Below, in pieces: positions 48,189 to 57,004 of a stretch of DNA of 64,000 nucleotides. A program made the position numbers and the translations under genes. The DNA lies in assembly GCA_027493625.1 (NCBI GenBank), contig JAOSKM010000002.1, positions 1-64,000 of the forward strand, read 5' to 3'. This stretch comes from Planctomycetota bacterium (GTDB taxonomy: Bacteria; Planctomycetota; UBA8742; UBA2392). Every line of letters begins with the position of its first letter. Within the stretch, counting starts at the first letter, position 1. The notes under the pieces were generated by a model. The model did not search any database. It was not told the origin of the DNA and saw nothing but the letters and a program-made list of their open reading frames with translations.

Positions 48189-48827
48189 CTATGGCTGTCG
48201 GCCTGCCAGGATGTCTAGCAGGAAGTTTAGGACTCGTCTTGCCCGCTCTTCGTGGGGGCTGATGTTTCCAACCAGCTTCAGGTGGCGCTTGATCGCCTTT
48301 TCTCGCTTCTCGCCGAGCAGTTTCTCCCCGCGTTTCCGAAAGTCCCATACCACGTTCGCGGCCAACGTGATGAGCAGAGTTTCAAAACCGGGAGGCCGAT
48401 CGCCGCCACCGAGTGCCTGTCCCTCGGTTGGGAGGGAGCCAGCAAATTCAAGGGGCCGTCCTTCCTGTAGCATGCCTGACTCTTCAAATCGAGTCCAACT
48501 GTCCGCAAAGAGCTTAGCGTCAAACTCTGTTGAGTTGCTCTCCTGCCATGCTCGGCACAACGTGAACACATCGCCTCGCGGCCGACGTTCATGCTGTTGA
48601 CGCGTAATCTTCCCGCGGAGCAGTTTCTGTGCACGGTCTGACTGTGGCGGTGGAGCAGTTGCACCCATTCGCTCGTACAGCATCAGGTCGACTTCCAGCA
48701 GTTCGTCGTACTCGCGGCGGGCATCCGGGTGCTTTGCAAGATATGCCAATAGTTCTTCGCGAACATCATCGCTCAGTTCATCAAACAGGAGGCGCCTGAT
48801 AATCTGGTTCTGTTCTTCTGTGATCAT
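48189..48827 (-). CDS. anti-sigma-factor-like cytoplasmic protein
   Basis: A 212-residue intact protein begins MITEEQNQIIRRLLFDELSD, then DVREELLAYLAKHPDARREY and DELLEVDLMLYERMG, the helical layout of anti-sigma domains in large ECF systems. The middle has AQKLLRGKI, and the C-terminal half is GPPGFETLLITLAANVVWDF-like (DRPPGFETLLITLAANVVWD) with FRKRGEKLLGEKREKAIKRH. It overlaps the sigma gene by 4 bp and stops 9 bp before the protease gene. It lacks a transmembrane helix, so any membrane link would go through the protease. Assignment rests on position and the N-terminal pattern. Confidence 0.55.
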   Translation of the reverse strand: MITEEQNQIIRRLLFDELSDDVREELLAYLAKHPDARREYDELLEVDLMLYERMGATAPPPQSDRAQKLLRGKITRQQHERRPRGDVFTLCRAWQESNSTEFDAKLFADSWTRFEESGMLQEGRPLEFAGSLPTEGQALGGGDRPPGFETLLITLAANVVWDFRKRGEKLLGEKREKAIKRHLKLVGNISPHEERARRVLNFLLDILAGRQP

Positions 48828-49417
48828 GGTTGTTCCCCTGCAAGACCTTCCCTTAGCTTTGTAATGGCCCTGAAATGCCTTTGGTGAAGGACACCAACTG
48901 GTTCTCCGGTACGCTCCTCAATCTCCACATAATCAAGCCCCGCACAGTAGCGGAGAACCAACAGATCGTGCTCCTCTGCCGTGAGCGGGGGACGTGCTCT
49001 TCTTAGCAACACCTCAAGGTCATCGAGATGCTGCAAGCCAGTGGCGTTTCGTTGTTCGCCACTGACACGCCCTTCAAGTTCATCCAAGCAACGTCGCCGC
49101 GACCTGTTCCTGCGGTATCTATCGAGGGCTTTTCGCTTGGCAATCTGTTTCATCCAGGCATTGCCAGACCCTGTTCCCACGTTCGGGCGGTACTTCTGTG
49201 CGTTCTCGACGGCATGGTCGAATGCCGTCACTGCTACATCCTCGGCCTCAACTTGATCGCGAAGGACGCCGTAGCTCACTCTGTACATGGCCTCGTAGTT
49301 CAGTGCGAACAGTTCGGCGTAAAGTTCAAGCGAAAACCGCGCATCAACGGCGAGCATAGCCATGTCAATGAGTATCTTGCCAGTCCGGTCCATTATCGCC
49401 CCCGCCTGTGTTGGCAT
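48824..49417 (-). CDS. ECF-family RNA polymerase sigma factor
   Basis: This 197-residue protein has region 2 in YEAMYRVSYGVLRDQVEAED, VAVTAFDHAVENAQKY and GSGNAWMKQIAKRKALDRYR, and region 4 in LTAEEHDLLVLRYCAGLDYV, EIEERTGEPVGVLHQRHFRA and ITKLREGL. ECF factors redirect RNA polymerase to a small regulon when released by an anti-sigma factor. The gene overlaps the anti-sigma-like gene by 4 bp. An in-frame Met at residue 9 (MDRTGKILIDMAML) is an alternative start. Confidence 0.85.
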   Translation of the reverse strand: MPTQAGAIMDRTGKILIDMAMLAVDARFSLELYAELFALNYEAMYRVSYGVLRDQVEAEDVAVTAFDHAVENAQKYRPNVGTGSGNAWMKQIAKRKALDRYRRNRSRRRCLDELEGRVSGEQRNATGLQHLDDLEVLLRRARPPLTAEEHDLLVLRYCAGLDYVEIEERTGEPVGVLHQRHFRAITKLREGLAGEQP

Positions 49418-49484
49418 TCGGTTCAGGCATGTGTTCAGCTAACGGATCTGCTGCGCGTTATTTTGTAGAAAATCTTGCCTCTAG

Positions 49485-49892
49485 TCAGTACAGCTTTCCG
49501 CGCAGGCGTTTTTCGACGCGCTCGTGGTCAGGTGGCGGTATAGGAATGCTCTCCCACCACGGCTCCACTATGTGCTCCTCACCTTTGCTCGTCGAGATAC
49601 ACCTTTCTTCTACGCCCTCTAGCTGGCGTATCGATTGGTTGTAGTGCTTGGTGCAGCTACTACACGCGCCAAGATGATGCTGCAGTTTTTTCATTAGGTT
49701 TGGCCCGTAGAGCTCTTCTATCGAAGCTTCATTTTCGGTTGCGTACATCCAGTCGTATAACGCCTGATGGTGTTGGGACTTGCATACTTGTGTACACAGG
49801 TGGTCCCGATCTGCGAGCCGCAAATCTTCTATGTTGGCGAGGTATTCCAGGTCAGCGAAGGCATCTTCCGGTGTTGGACTTATGTAGGTCAT
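49485..49892 (-). CDS. zinc-binding anti-sigma-like protein
   Basis: A 135-residue intact protein starts at ATG 49892 (MTYISPTPEDAFADLEYLAN). It carries LQHHLGACSSCTKHYNQSIR near residue 70, the HxxxCxxC zinc motif of ZAS anti-sigma factors. The C-terminus (PPPDHERVEKRLRGKLY) resembles the LLRGKI segment of the gene at 48189. It precedes the ECF gene by about 70 bp on the same strand. Two anti-sigma-like proteins on one sigma factor would give two inputs; that is an inference. Confidence 0.6.
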   Translation of the reverse strand: MTYISPTPEDAFADLEYLANIEDLRLADRDHLCTQVCKSQHHQALYDWMYATENEASIEELYGPNLMKKLQHHLGACSSCTKHYNQSIRQLEGVEERCISTSKGEEHIVEPWWESIPIPPPDHERVEKRLRGKLY

Positions 49893-50259
49893 GGTCGTTA
49901 CAGGGTAGTAAAAACATCAAATGTATATAAATCTTGTGTTTTATCGCATTGCGCGGGGTGGGCGCGAGGGCACAAGAGGCGAAACCGTAGCTATCCCGCC
50001 GATCAGAGTGTCGAGTGCCGTCAGAACCTGCGTCGATGAACGCGGGGAAACCTTGAGGGAAAGGAACTTGCAACACCGCCCTCCCGTCAAGGCGGCGTTT
50101 CAATGCAGAGTACCTGTCGTCCGCGGTTGCCTGAAGTAAGCTTGACGGTGAACTCGTCGCGCCAGATGGTTTGGCTGGTTCGAAGGAGTGTCGTACCCGT
50201 GTACCAACCATTAAACGCGTTCGAAACCAAACCGTACTCGAACGACCGCTTCGCTTACG
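49893..50259. other. intergenic stretch upstream of the ECF cluster
   Basis: About 370 bp without a supported gene. The AT-rich part at 49905-49945 is the likely promoter region for the minus-strand ECF cluster. No RNA gene is recognised. Confidence 0.4.
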
Positions 50260-50334
50260 AAGACCGATGTCTCGCCTGAGGGCGAAACATCGGTCTTCTG
50301 CTTCGCGTCCGAAACAGTCCACCGGACTGTTTCG
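50260..50334. repeat. two adjacent perfect palindromes
   Basis: AAGACCGATGT (50260-50270) pairs with ACATCGGTCTT (50287-50297) and encloses a second small stem, TCGCC/GGCGA. Next, CGAAACAGTCC (50310-50320) pairs with GGACTGTTTCG (50324-50334) around ACC. Both stems are 11 bp and perfect, as in mobile palindromic units rather than chance hairpins. They sit directly against the tRNA-like 3-prime end. Confidence 0.75.
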
Positions 50335-50360
50335 GGGTTCGAATCCTGCCGGGCGTACCA
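50335..50360 (+). other. tRNA 3-prime-end-like remnant, possible attachment site
   Basis: GGGTTCGAATCC followed by TGCCGGGCGTACCA has a T-loop (TTCGAAT), part of a T-stem and a CCA end. The T-stem is only three pairs, and no acceptor 5-prime strand, D-arm or anticodon arm is found upstream, so this is not a complete tRNA. Integration of islands at tRNA 3-prime ends leaves such fragments. It lies between the accessory half and the chromosome-like half of the window. Confidence 0.4.
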
Positions 50361-50494
50361 GGCCAGAACCCGGGCCATGCAAAAATTCTCGATTTCACGG
50401 CAATCCCGCCCAGCAGGCCGTTTCCCGGCCGTCGTGGCCTCCGTTTTTCGCCGATTTCCGACTCCATCCGCCGCATAGGGTAGGAGCGCAGGAC

Positions 50495-50530
50495 GTAGCG
50501 CAGGGTTCGCGTCAGCGAACCCTGCGCTAC
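50495..50530. repeat. 16-bp perfect inverted repeat
   Basis: GTAGCGCAGGGTTCGC (50495-50510) pairs perfectly with GCGAACCCTGCGCTAC (50515-50530) around GTCA. The right arm with its loop recurs at 51276-51301 inside the neighbouring coding region. The unit ends 9 bp before the predicted start codon at 50540. Confidence 0.8.
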
Positions 50531-50539
50531 GAAACGAAT

Positions 50540-51828
50540 ATGACCGAGCTGCCATCAGAACCGGAGTTGTTTGCAGGCCGTATGGAAGACGGCTCCTGCC
50601 CGCCCCTGCGCTCGCACGAACTTTACTACCACTGGGACAAGACCATCCCCGGCGGCCGGCAGGAGCTCGCGCCGCTGGAGGTCGACGCCCAGCGCCTGCA
50701 TTACCGCATCAACCTCAACCACCTGCGGCAGCTCGATAAAGCGCTGGCCTTCGGCGAAGCCCTGGTGGACGCCGGCCTGCACGCCCTGAAAACCGCCCCC
50801 GTAGCGCAGGCGCCCTCGCCTGCACAGGCCGTCGGCGCCCCGCCGACGGCAGCTGACACCAGTAAGCGACCAGACCCTCTTCTCAAACAGCGAAAAGAGA
50901 ATCAGTTCCCGGCTGAGCCTCCCGGCCGGCCTGTTGACGCCTGCAGCGACGTGCTTGTGCCGCCTGTGCCCTTTGACGACGACGCCAGGGAAGTCGGCAA
51001 GATCCTCGACGCCGCAGACAAGCTGAAGCTGGAGGCGGAGCTTGCGGCCCCGGGGTCTGACCCTCTTTTTGGAACAAAAGAGGGTCAGACCCCTTTTTGA
51101 ACGACAGCGCGAAGCATCAAAAGGGAACAAAAAGAGGGTCTGACCCCTTTTTCAACGACGGTGCGAACCCCAAACAAGGGGTCAGACCCTCTTTTCAAAA
51201 AGCGAAAAGAGGGTCAGACCCCGGCCCTGCTACGGGTGCAGGCGATCCTGAAAGTCGTACGCGACTTTCAGGCACGTTCGCTGACGCGAACCCTGCGCTA
51301 CACAAACTGCCGCTTGAGAAGCTGCTGCCTTTGGCTGAAAAGGGCGCGCGTCTGATTGTTTCGGCCTCGGCCAAGCGTGCCGAGCTGGCGCACAAGCTGG
51401 TGGAGCAGGCCTTCGGGCTGGACGTGCGCAAGTCGTTCCTGCAGGACCGCGCCGTCGCCGTTGTATACGCAACCCTGCTGCACCTGGACGAGCAGTTCCG
51501 CGACGTCGGCTTCGGCTCCTGGATGCCGTTCCGCTTCCCCGACCAGTGGCTGGCCTTCTGCGGCATCATGCGCCGCGTGCTGGCGGCCAACGGGCTGATC
51601 CACAGCAGGCACGCCGACACCTACCGCAAGCTGCTGGATGAGACGCCGCCCGTCGAGATCGAGGGCGAGATCGACGACCGCATCAAACAGGCCCGCACAC
51701 CGATCAACCCGGCCAGATGCTGGGAGAACCGCGGCGCGGAAACCATGGCCGACCTCGCCGAGCGCATCTGGCACGAAGTAGACCACCCACCCTACCCACC
51801 ACCCAGAAAACAATACGCACCTGACTAG
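50540..51828 (+). pseudogene. hypothetical protein interrupted in frame by palindromic repeats, one frameshift near 51094
   Basis: The reading begins MTELPSEPELFAGRMEDGSC at ATG 50540. The N-terminal domain has HELYYHWDKTIPGGRQELAP and LRQLDKALAFGEALVDAGLH. A linker from about 50870 to 51230 is built from repeated GGGTCAGACCC-type palindromes translated as GSDPLF, GSDPFF and QTPF. A slip in the T5 run at 51094-51098 moves the frame there. The C-terminal domain (LLPLAEKGARLIVSASAKRA, FLQDRAVAVVYATLLHLDEQ, FGSWMPFRFPDQWLAFCGIM) is intact to stop 51828. No family is recognised. The two domains are sound, so one gene with a palindrome-rich linker is likelier than two genes. Confidence 0.55.
51054..51226. 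repeat. five copies of a GGGTCWGACCC palindrome inside coding sequence
   Basis: GGGTCTGACCC or GGGTCAGACCC, flanked by A/T runs, occurs near 51055, 51084, 51135, 51180 and 51215 in alternating orientation. A degenerate relative lies near 50873-50905. A separate palindrome, CTGAAAGTCG/CGACTTTCAG, follows at 51248-51271. Such palindromes resemble REP/BIME-like units; here they contribute amino acids to a linker. Confidence 0.75.
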
Positions 51829-51913
51829 CACGCAGGGACACACGCCGCCGTGTCCCCACGGAACCCCCGGATTGGCATCCCGGGCTTTGGTTCTTTGCTG
51901 CGCTTGCGCCATG

Positions 51914-51945
51914 AAAAACCCCCGGGGCGGGTTTCCGCCCCGGGG
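51914..51945 (-). terminator. Rho-independent terminator of dnaK
   Basis: On the minus strand CCCCGGGGCGG and CCGCCCCGGGG form an 11-bp perfect GC stem around AAAC, followed by GTTTTT at 51918-51914. It lies about 22 bp beyond the dnaK stop, so it is the dnaK terminator. Confidence 0.85.
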
Positions 51946-51967
51946 TTGGGTTCAGCTTGTGGCGAAC

Positions 51968-53911
51968 TTACTTGTTGTCGTCTTTCACCGAGTAGTCGGC
52001 GTCTACAACGCGGTCGCTGCCGCCGGCGGTTTCGGTGCCTACGCCGCCTCGTGCCTGGGCCTCTTCGGCCTGCTTGCGCATGTCCTCCTGCTCCTTGGGG
52101 CTGGCGTTGGCGTAGATCTTCTCCGCCAGCTTGTGGCTGGCCTTGGTGAGCGCTTCCGTGGCGGCCTTGATCTTGGCCACGTCCTCGCCCTTCATGGCCT
52201 CTTCCAGCTCTTTCTTCTTGTCTTCGATTTCCTTCTTGCCGGCTTCATCCAGCTTGCTGCCGTGTTCTTCCAGCATCTTGGCGACGCTGAAGGCCATGCG
52301 GTCGCCCTCGTTCTTGGCGTGAATCAGCTCGACGCGCTTCTCGTCGTCGGCCGCGTGCGTTTCGGCCTCTCGGCGCATGCGCTCGATTTCGTCCTTGCTG
52401 AGGCCGCTGTCGGACTTGATCTCGATCTTCGCTTCCTTGCCGGTGCCCTTGTCGCGGGCGCTGACCTTCAGGATGCCGTTGGCGTCGATGTCGAACTTCA
52501 CCTCGATCTGCGGCATGCCGCGCGGGGCCGGCGGGATGCCGGTCAGGTCGAAGCTGCCCAGCAGGCGGTTGGCGGACGCGATCTTGCGCTCGCCCTGGTA
52601 GACCTTGATGGTGACGGCCGTCTGGTTGTCGGCGGCGGTGCTGTAGGTCTGCTCCTTGCTGGTGGGGATGGTGGTGTTCTTGGGGATCAGCACGTTCATT
52701 TCGCCGTGCAGGACTTCAACGCCCAGGCTGAGCGGCGTGGCGTCGAGCACCAGGATGTCCTTGAACTCGCCGGTGGCGACGCCGCCCTGGATGGCGGCGC
52801 CCAGGCCCACGACTTCGTCCGGGTTCAGGCCGCGGTTGGGCTCGCGCCCGAAGATTTCGCGGCAGATGGCCTGCACCTTGGGGATGCGCGTGCTGCCGCC
52901 GACCAGCAGGACTTCGTCAACTTCGCTGGCGCTGAGACCCGCCTCGGTCAGGGCCTGCTTTGTCGGGCCGACCAGGCGGTCGAACAGCTTGGCAGCCAGG
53001 CTCTCGAACTTGGCGCGGCTGATGCTCATCTGCAGGTGCTTCGGGCCGCTGGCGTCGGCGGTGATGAAGGGCAGGTTGATTTCGGTCTGCTCGGTGGTGC
53101 TGAGGTCGCACTTGGCCTTCTCGGCCGCTTCTTTCAGGCGCTGCAGGGCCATCTGGTCCTTGCGCAGGTCGATGCCCTGCTGCTTCTGGAACTCGTCGGC
53201 GATGTGGTCGATCAGCACCTGGTCGAAGTCGTCGCCGCCCAGGTGGCCGTCGCCGGTGATGCTGAGCACCTGGAACACGCTTTCGCCGCCCTCGCTGGAA
53301 ACCTCCAGGACCGAGACGTCAAAGGTACCGCCGCCCAGGTCAAACACCGCGAACCTGCCCTGCTTGCGCTTGTCGAGGCCGAAGGCCACGCAGGCGGCGG
53401 TCGGCTCGGGCAGCAGGCGCAGCACCTTCAGGCCCGCGATTTCGCCGGCCTCCTTGGTGGCCTGGCGCTGGGCGTCGTTGAAGTAGGCGGGCACGGTGAT
53501 GACGGCCTGTGTGACGGGCTCGCCCAGGTAGGCCTCGGCGGTCTTCTTGAGGTCGCTGAGGATCATGGCGCTGATTTCCTGCGGCGTGTACTCCTTGCCG
53601 CGGGCCTTGACCTTCACCATGTCGGCGGAACCGCCGGTGACTTCGTAGGGCACCAGCTTCTCTTCGCTGGCGACCTCGTTGTGGCGGCGGCCCATGAAGC
53701 GCTTGATGCTGAAGATGGTGTTGGTGGGGTTGGTGACGGCCTGGCGCTTGGCCATCTGGCCGATGTGGCGCTCGCCGTTTTCGGCGAAGCTGACGACCGA
53801 GGGGGTGATGCGCGCGCCGCTGGGGTTCGCGATCACCTTGGGTTCCTTGCCTTCCATGACGGCGACTACCGAGTTGGTGGTGCCGAGGTCGATTCCGACT
53901 GTCTTGCCCAT
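51968..53911 (-). CDS. dnaK: chaperone DnaK (Hsp70)
   Basis: An intact 647-residue protein starts at ATG 53911 behind CAGGAGAACGTC. The ATPase domain shows [20 protein letters not shown], the connect and phosphate-2 motifs in [18 protein letters not shown], the adenosine motif in [15 protein letters not shown], and the linker [13 protein letters not shown]. The peptide-binding beta domain ([20 protein letters not shown]) and helical lid follow, ending in [11 protein letters not shown], the DxxY acidic tail of bacterial DnaK. It folds nascent and stressed proteins with DnaJ and GrpE. Neither partner gene is adjacent; dnaK stands alone with its own terminator. Confidence 0.98.
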   Translation of the reverse strand: MGKTVGIDLGTTNSVVAVMEGKEPKVIANPSGARITPSVVSFAENGERHIGQMAKRQAVTNPTNTIFSIKRFMGRRHNEVASEEKLVPYEVTGGSADMVKVKARGKEYTPQEISAMILSDLKKTAEAYLGEPVTQAVITVPAYFNDAQRQATKEAGEIAGLKVLRLLPEPTAACVAFGLDKRKQGRFAVFDLGGGTFDVSVLEVSSEGGESVFQVLSITGDGHLGGDDFDQVLIDHIADEFQKQQGIDLRKDQMALQRLKEAAEKAKCDLSTTEQTEINLPFITADASGPKHLQMSISRAKFESLAAKLFDRLVGPTKQALTEAGLSASEVDEVLLVGGSTRIPKVQAICREIFGREPNRGLNPDEVVGLGAAIQGGVATGEFKDILVLDATPLSLGVEVLHGEMNVLIPKNTTIPTSKEQTYSTAADNQTAVTIKVYQGERKIASANRLLGSFDLTGIPPAPRGMPQIEVKFDIDANGILKVSARDKGTGKEAKIEIKSDSGLSKDEIERMRREAETHAADDEKRVELIHAKNEGDRMAFSVAKMLEEHGSKLDEAGKKEIEDKKKELEEAMKGEDVAKIKAATEALTKASHKLAEKIYANASPKEQEDMRKQAEEAQARGGVGTETAGGSDRVVDADYSVKDDNK

Positions 53912-54130
53912 GACGTTCTCCTGCCGGGTTTTGAGGCCCGCGTAATAGTTGTGGAGAACATATGCAAGCCCGGTGCCAAAACCGGTGTGGAAGTCGCTAA
54001 CTGCTTGTATTGCAATGAGTTAGAAGCATTTGCCTCACCCGGCTTGCCTGCCATTCCTGCAGGAAAGGCAGTGCCGACTTCGGCGATGTTTTCCAACTGC
54101 CAAATAGGCTGGCACGCGGGCGGGGCCGCG

Positions 54131-55067
54131 TCACCTGCGGTACGGGGCGAATGCCTGCATCAGCTGTTCGCGCCACCAGGTGTGGGCGGGGTCGTTGCTG
54201 AACCTGTCGTGCCACCACAGGTACGCGTCGCCGCGGGGCAGCTTTGAGCGGAGGCGTGTGCATCTTCAGCGGCAGCAGCGTGCAGACGTACTCCACCAGA
54301 GCGCGCGGCAAGGTGCTGATGTAGTCGCTCTCCGCCACCAGCAGCGGCGCGGCGATGAAGTGCGGCACCGCGGCGGCAATGCGGCGCGACTTCTTCATGC
54401 GACGCAGGCTGACGTCGACGTGCTGGTCGCAGGCGCCGCCCTCCGCCATCACGGTTACATGGCCGAGCTTGAGGTAGGTTTCGAGATCGAGCCCGCGCCG
54501 GAGCAGCGGGTTGCCCTTGCGCGCCACGCACACCAGCTCCTCGCTCACGATGGGCCGCGAGCGCATGCCCGGCAGCGCTGCCAGCTGCGCCTCCACCTCG
54601 ACGCCGGCCAGGGCGACGTCCAACTCGCCGCTTTCCAGCTGTTCCGCCAGGCGCGGGCCGATCATCCGGCTTTCCACGCTGACGCCCGGCGCCTGCTCCT
54701 GCAGGCGGGCCAGCAGTGTGCGCAGGCCGGTCAGGTGCGGGTAGTCCACGGTGGCGATGCTGAAGCGGCGCGCGCTGCTGGCCGGATCGAAGCCCTCCTC
54801 GTGCCGCAGCACCTGCTCGAGCTGGTTCAACCCCTGGCGCAACGGCGCGGCCAGCGACTGCGCGCGCGGCGTGGGCACCAGCCCGCCGCGACCGCGCACC
54901 AGCAACGGGTCGCGCAGCAACTCACGCAGGCGCGCCAGGGCGTGGCTGACGGCCGGCTGGGTGAGCCCCAGGCGCTCGGCGGCGCGGGTGACGCTGCGGG
55001 ATTCAAGCAGTGCGTCCAGCACCACCATCAGGTTGAGGTTGGCGGATTCAATATTCACATGCTGCAT
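54131..55067 (-). pseudogene. LysR-family transcriptional regulator, one frameshift near its C-terminus
   Basis: ATG 55067 begins MQHVNIESANLNLMVVLDAL. The HTH is RSVTRAAERLGLTQPAVSHA, and the effector domain has PHLTGLRTLLARLQEQAPGV and SGELDVALAGVEVEAQLAAL. Near 54243-54245 one extra base in the run AAA shifts the frame; the other frame supplies a typical end, LPRGDAYLWWHDRFSNDPAH and WWREQLMQAF, stopping at TGA 54131. The WWHxRxxxDPAHxWWRE end is characteristic of NodD/NahR-like LysR proteins. It is divergent from the hemerythrin/YdhR gene at 55161 and probably regulates it. A base-call error is the simplest cause of the shift. Confidence 0.85.
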
Positions 55068-55074
55068 GGGATCA

Positions 55075-55093
55075 TTCCATACATGAATTGGAA
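55075..55093. promoter_or_regulatory. predicted LysR operator
   Basis: TTCCA, nine bases and TGGAA form an interrupted palindrome at 55075-55093, of the T-N11-A type bound by LysR regulators. It lies 8 bp upstream of the lysR start codon and 68 bp upstream of the divergent hemerythrin/YdhR gene, in the usual place for a shared operator. Confidence 0.5.
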
Positions 55094-55160
55094 GCATGAT
55101 AACAGACGCGCTACTTTTTCTGCACATGGGCGCGGGTAGCGCCCTGAACAGGAGACGACA

Positions 55161-56156
55161 ATGACCACCGCCATGCTGACCCCGACCCGAGTTGACATCT
55201 ACAACCTGCCCCACAAGGCCCTGCGCCGCGCCTTCGGCCGCGTGCTGGCAACCCTGGGAGCATCCCACTGGCAGCAAGCCGGGAGCGCGCGCCAAGCCCT
55301 GGCCGAGCTGGAGAACGTGCTGCAGCTGAGCGACGCCCACGCCGCCGCCGAGGAGGCCATCACCCACGCCGCACTGGCGCAGGCGCGGCCCGAAGTCCTG
55401 GGCAGCTTCGGGCAGGAGCACGCGGGCCTGGCCGCCGCCACCCGCGGGCTGCGGCAGCTGGCCGACCAGGTCGCCCGCGCCCCCGAGCGCGAGGAACTTG
55501 GCCGGCGCCTGTACGTCGAGTTCGGTTACTTCATGGCCGATCAACTCGACCACATGGCGCGCGAAGAAGAGCGATTGCTGCCCCTGTTCCACGAACATTT
55601 CAGCGACGCCGAACTGCGCGCCCTGGAAGGCCGCGTGATGGCCGGCCTGAAGCCGGACCTGCTGGTCGCCTTCGTGGCCGAGATTCTGCCCGCCGCCACG
55701 GCCGCCGAGCGCGAGGCTCTGCTGCGCGGGGCAAGCGTCAAGCTGCCGCGCCCGCTGTATGAGCAGCTGCTGCACGCCGCCTGCCGCGGCCTGCCGCCCG
55801 CCCAGTGGCTGGCGCTGGCCAAGGCCCTGGGCGTGGACCCGGACTGCTGCGCCCCCGCCCTGCTGCAGATCGACTTCGCCTACCCGGGACCCTGGGGGCG
55901 CGAGATGACCGCGACCTACCGCATGCTGGCCGACAGCCTGAACGAGCTGCCGGGCCTGCGCTGGAAGTTCTGGAGTGAGGACCGCAAGGCCGGTCGTGCT
56001 TCCGGCGTCTACCTGTTCGAGACGGCGGCCCAGGCGCGCACCTACGTGGACACCCACGTGGCCAGGCTGCCCGGTTTCGGGATCAGCGACATCCACTACC
56101 ACATCGGCACGCTCAACACCGAGTTGAGCCTGCTGAACAACGCTCCGCTCAGCTAG
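55161..56156 (+). CDS. hemerythrin-like domain fused to a YdhR-type monooxygenase domain
   Basis: ATG 55161 follows AGGAGACGACA. The 331-residue protein has a four-helix hemerythrin-like part (residues about 10-215) with iron-ligand candidates in QLSDAHAAAEEAITHAALAQ, SFGQEHAGLAAATRGL, MADQLDHMAREEERLLPLFH and EH. The C-terminal 100 residues (LLQIDFAYPGPWGREMTATY, LPGLRWKFWSEDRKAGRASG, VYLFETAAQARTYVDTHV) form a YdhR/ferredoxin-like antibiotic-monooxygenase-type domain. The fusion suggests oxygen or NO sensing coupled to small-molecule oxidation. It is divergent from lysR and convergent with the selenoprotein methyltransferase pair. Confidence 0.75.
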   Translation: MTTAMLTPTRVDIYNLPHKALRRAFGRVLATLGASHWQQAGSARQALAELENVLQLSDAHAAAEEAITHAALAQARPEVLGSFGQEHAGLAAATRGLRQLADQVARAPEREELGRRLYVEFGYFMADQLDHMAREEERLLPLFHEHFSDAELRALEGRVMAGLKPDLLVAFVAEILPAATAAEREALLRGASVKLPRPLYEQLLHAACRGLPPAQWLALAKALGVDPDCCAPALLQIDFAYPGPWGREMTATYRMLADSLNELPGLRWKFWSEDRKAGRASGVYLFETAAQARTYVDTHVARLPGFGISDIHYHIGTLNTELSLLNNAPLS

Positions 56157-56205
56157 GCGCAAGGACGGCCGCCGCCGGCAGCCGTCCTGCGCCTTGCCCG
56201 TGAGG

Positions 56206-56991
56206 CTACCTGCGCGCCGTGAAGTTGGCGGCGCGCAGCCTCATGTGCGGGGCCACCTGCAACTCGGAGCTGGTGCCCTGGAAACTCTTGAACTCGGCGG
56301 TGATGCGCGCGTCCTTCAACCCGGCCTGTTCCATCAGGCTGTGCAGCTCTGCCACCGGCAGAGCGCCGGCCACTCAGGAAGCCCACAGCGCCGGGTCGCT
56401 CAGCGTGGCAGGGCCGAAGGGGCGGTCGATGATGGCGTCCGCCAGGTAGGCGCGCCCGCCCGGCTTCAGCACGCGGGCGATTTCGCGGAACACCCGGCCC
56501 TTGTCCACGCCCAGGTTCAGCACGCCGTTGCTGATCACCACGTCGGCCACGCCGTCCGTCAGCGGGATCGACTCCACCTCGCCCTCCAGCATCCAGACCT
56601 GCTCCGCGAGGCCGGCTTCGCACGCGGCCTGCCAGGCGGTGCTCCGCATGGCGGGCGTCGGGTCGACACCGATGACGCGTCCGAGCCGGCCCACGCGTCG
56701 CGCGGCCAGCAGCAGGTCCATGCCCGCGCCGCTGCCCAGGTCCACCACGGTTTCGCCCGGGTGGATCGGCCCGATCGCCAGCGGATTGCCAAGCCCCGCA
56801 AAGCGCGAAGTGGCGATCTCCGGCAGTGACTCCAGCTCGGCGCGGTCGTAGCCCAGCAGCCGCACGGCGTACTCCAGGCCGACATGGAAATGGAACTCGG
56901 TGGCAGGGTCGTCCGCGACGGCCGTGTAAGTCTCGCGCACGATGTTCTTCAGGTAGTCGCGGTCGGGTGTGACGATGCAGACTTCGTTCAT
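56206..56991 (-). CDS. selenocysteine-containing SAM methyltransferase (ArsM-like), second of a tandem pair
   Basis: ATG 56991 follows GGAGAAAGTC. An in-frame TGA at 56374-56376 (codon 206) would end the protein early, but coding continues for 55 codons to TAG 56206: WAS-U-VAGALPVAELHSLMEQAGL and on to MRLRAANFTARR. The Rossmann motif I is DLGSGAGMDLLLAA, with RVIGVDPTPAM and VADVVISNGVLNLGVDKGRV after it. The TGA aligns with the Cys of the LWxxCxxGAL signature of arsenite methyltransferases; the other ArsM cysteine, in the SNC motif, is Gly here. A SECIS-like hairpin follows the TGA. The substrate may thus not be arsenite. Length without readthrough would lack the whole C-terminal cap. Confidence 0.8.
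56346..56376 (-). promoter_or_regulatory. bacterial SECIS-like hairpin of the second methyltransferase
   Basis: After the TGA (56376-56374), nine bases lead to GCTCTGCC (56364-56357), loop GGT (56356-56354) and GGCAGAGC (56353-56346). The 8-bp stem is perfect. The loop begins 17 nt after TGA and starts with G, matching bacterial SECIS rules for SelB binding. Confidence 0.75.
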
Positions 56992-57004
56992 GACTTTCTC
57001 CAGG

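Noticed and set aside
50160..50360. A complete tRNA, possibly tRNA-Sec, ending at 50360
   Set aside because: No acceptor 5-prime strand, D-arm or anticodon arm could be paired; only the T-loop and CCA end are present.
51872..54247. A 791-codon plus-strand frame opposite dnaK
   Set aside because: It is the antisense shadow of a highly conserved high-GC gene and resembles no protein.
53997..56162. A 721-codon minus-strand frame covering the hemerythrin/YdhR gene and lysR
   Set aside because: Only its lysR part is real. The upstream part is the antisense of the hemerythrin/YdhR gene.
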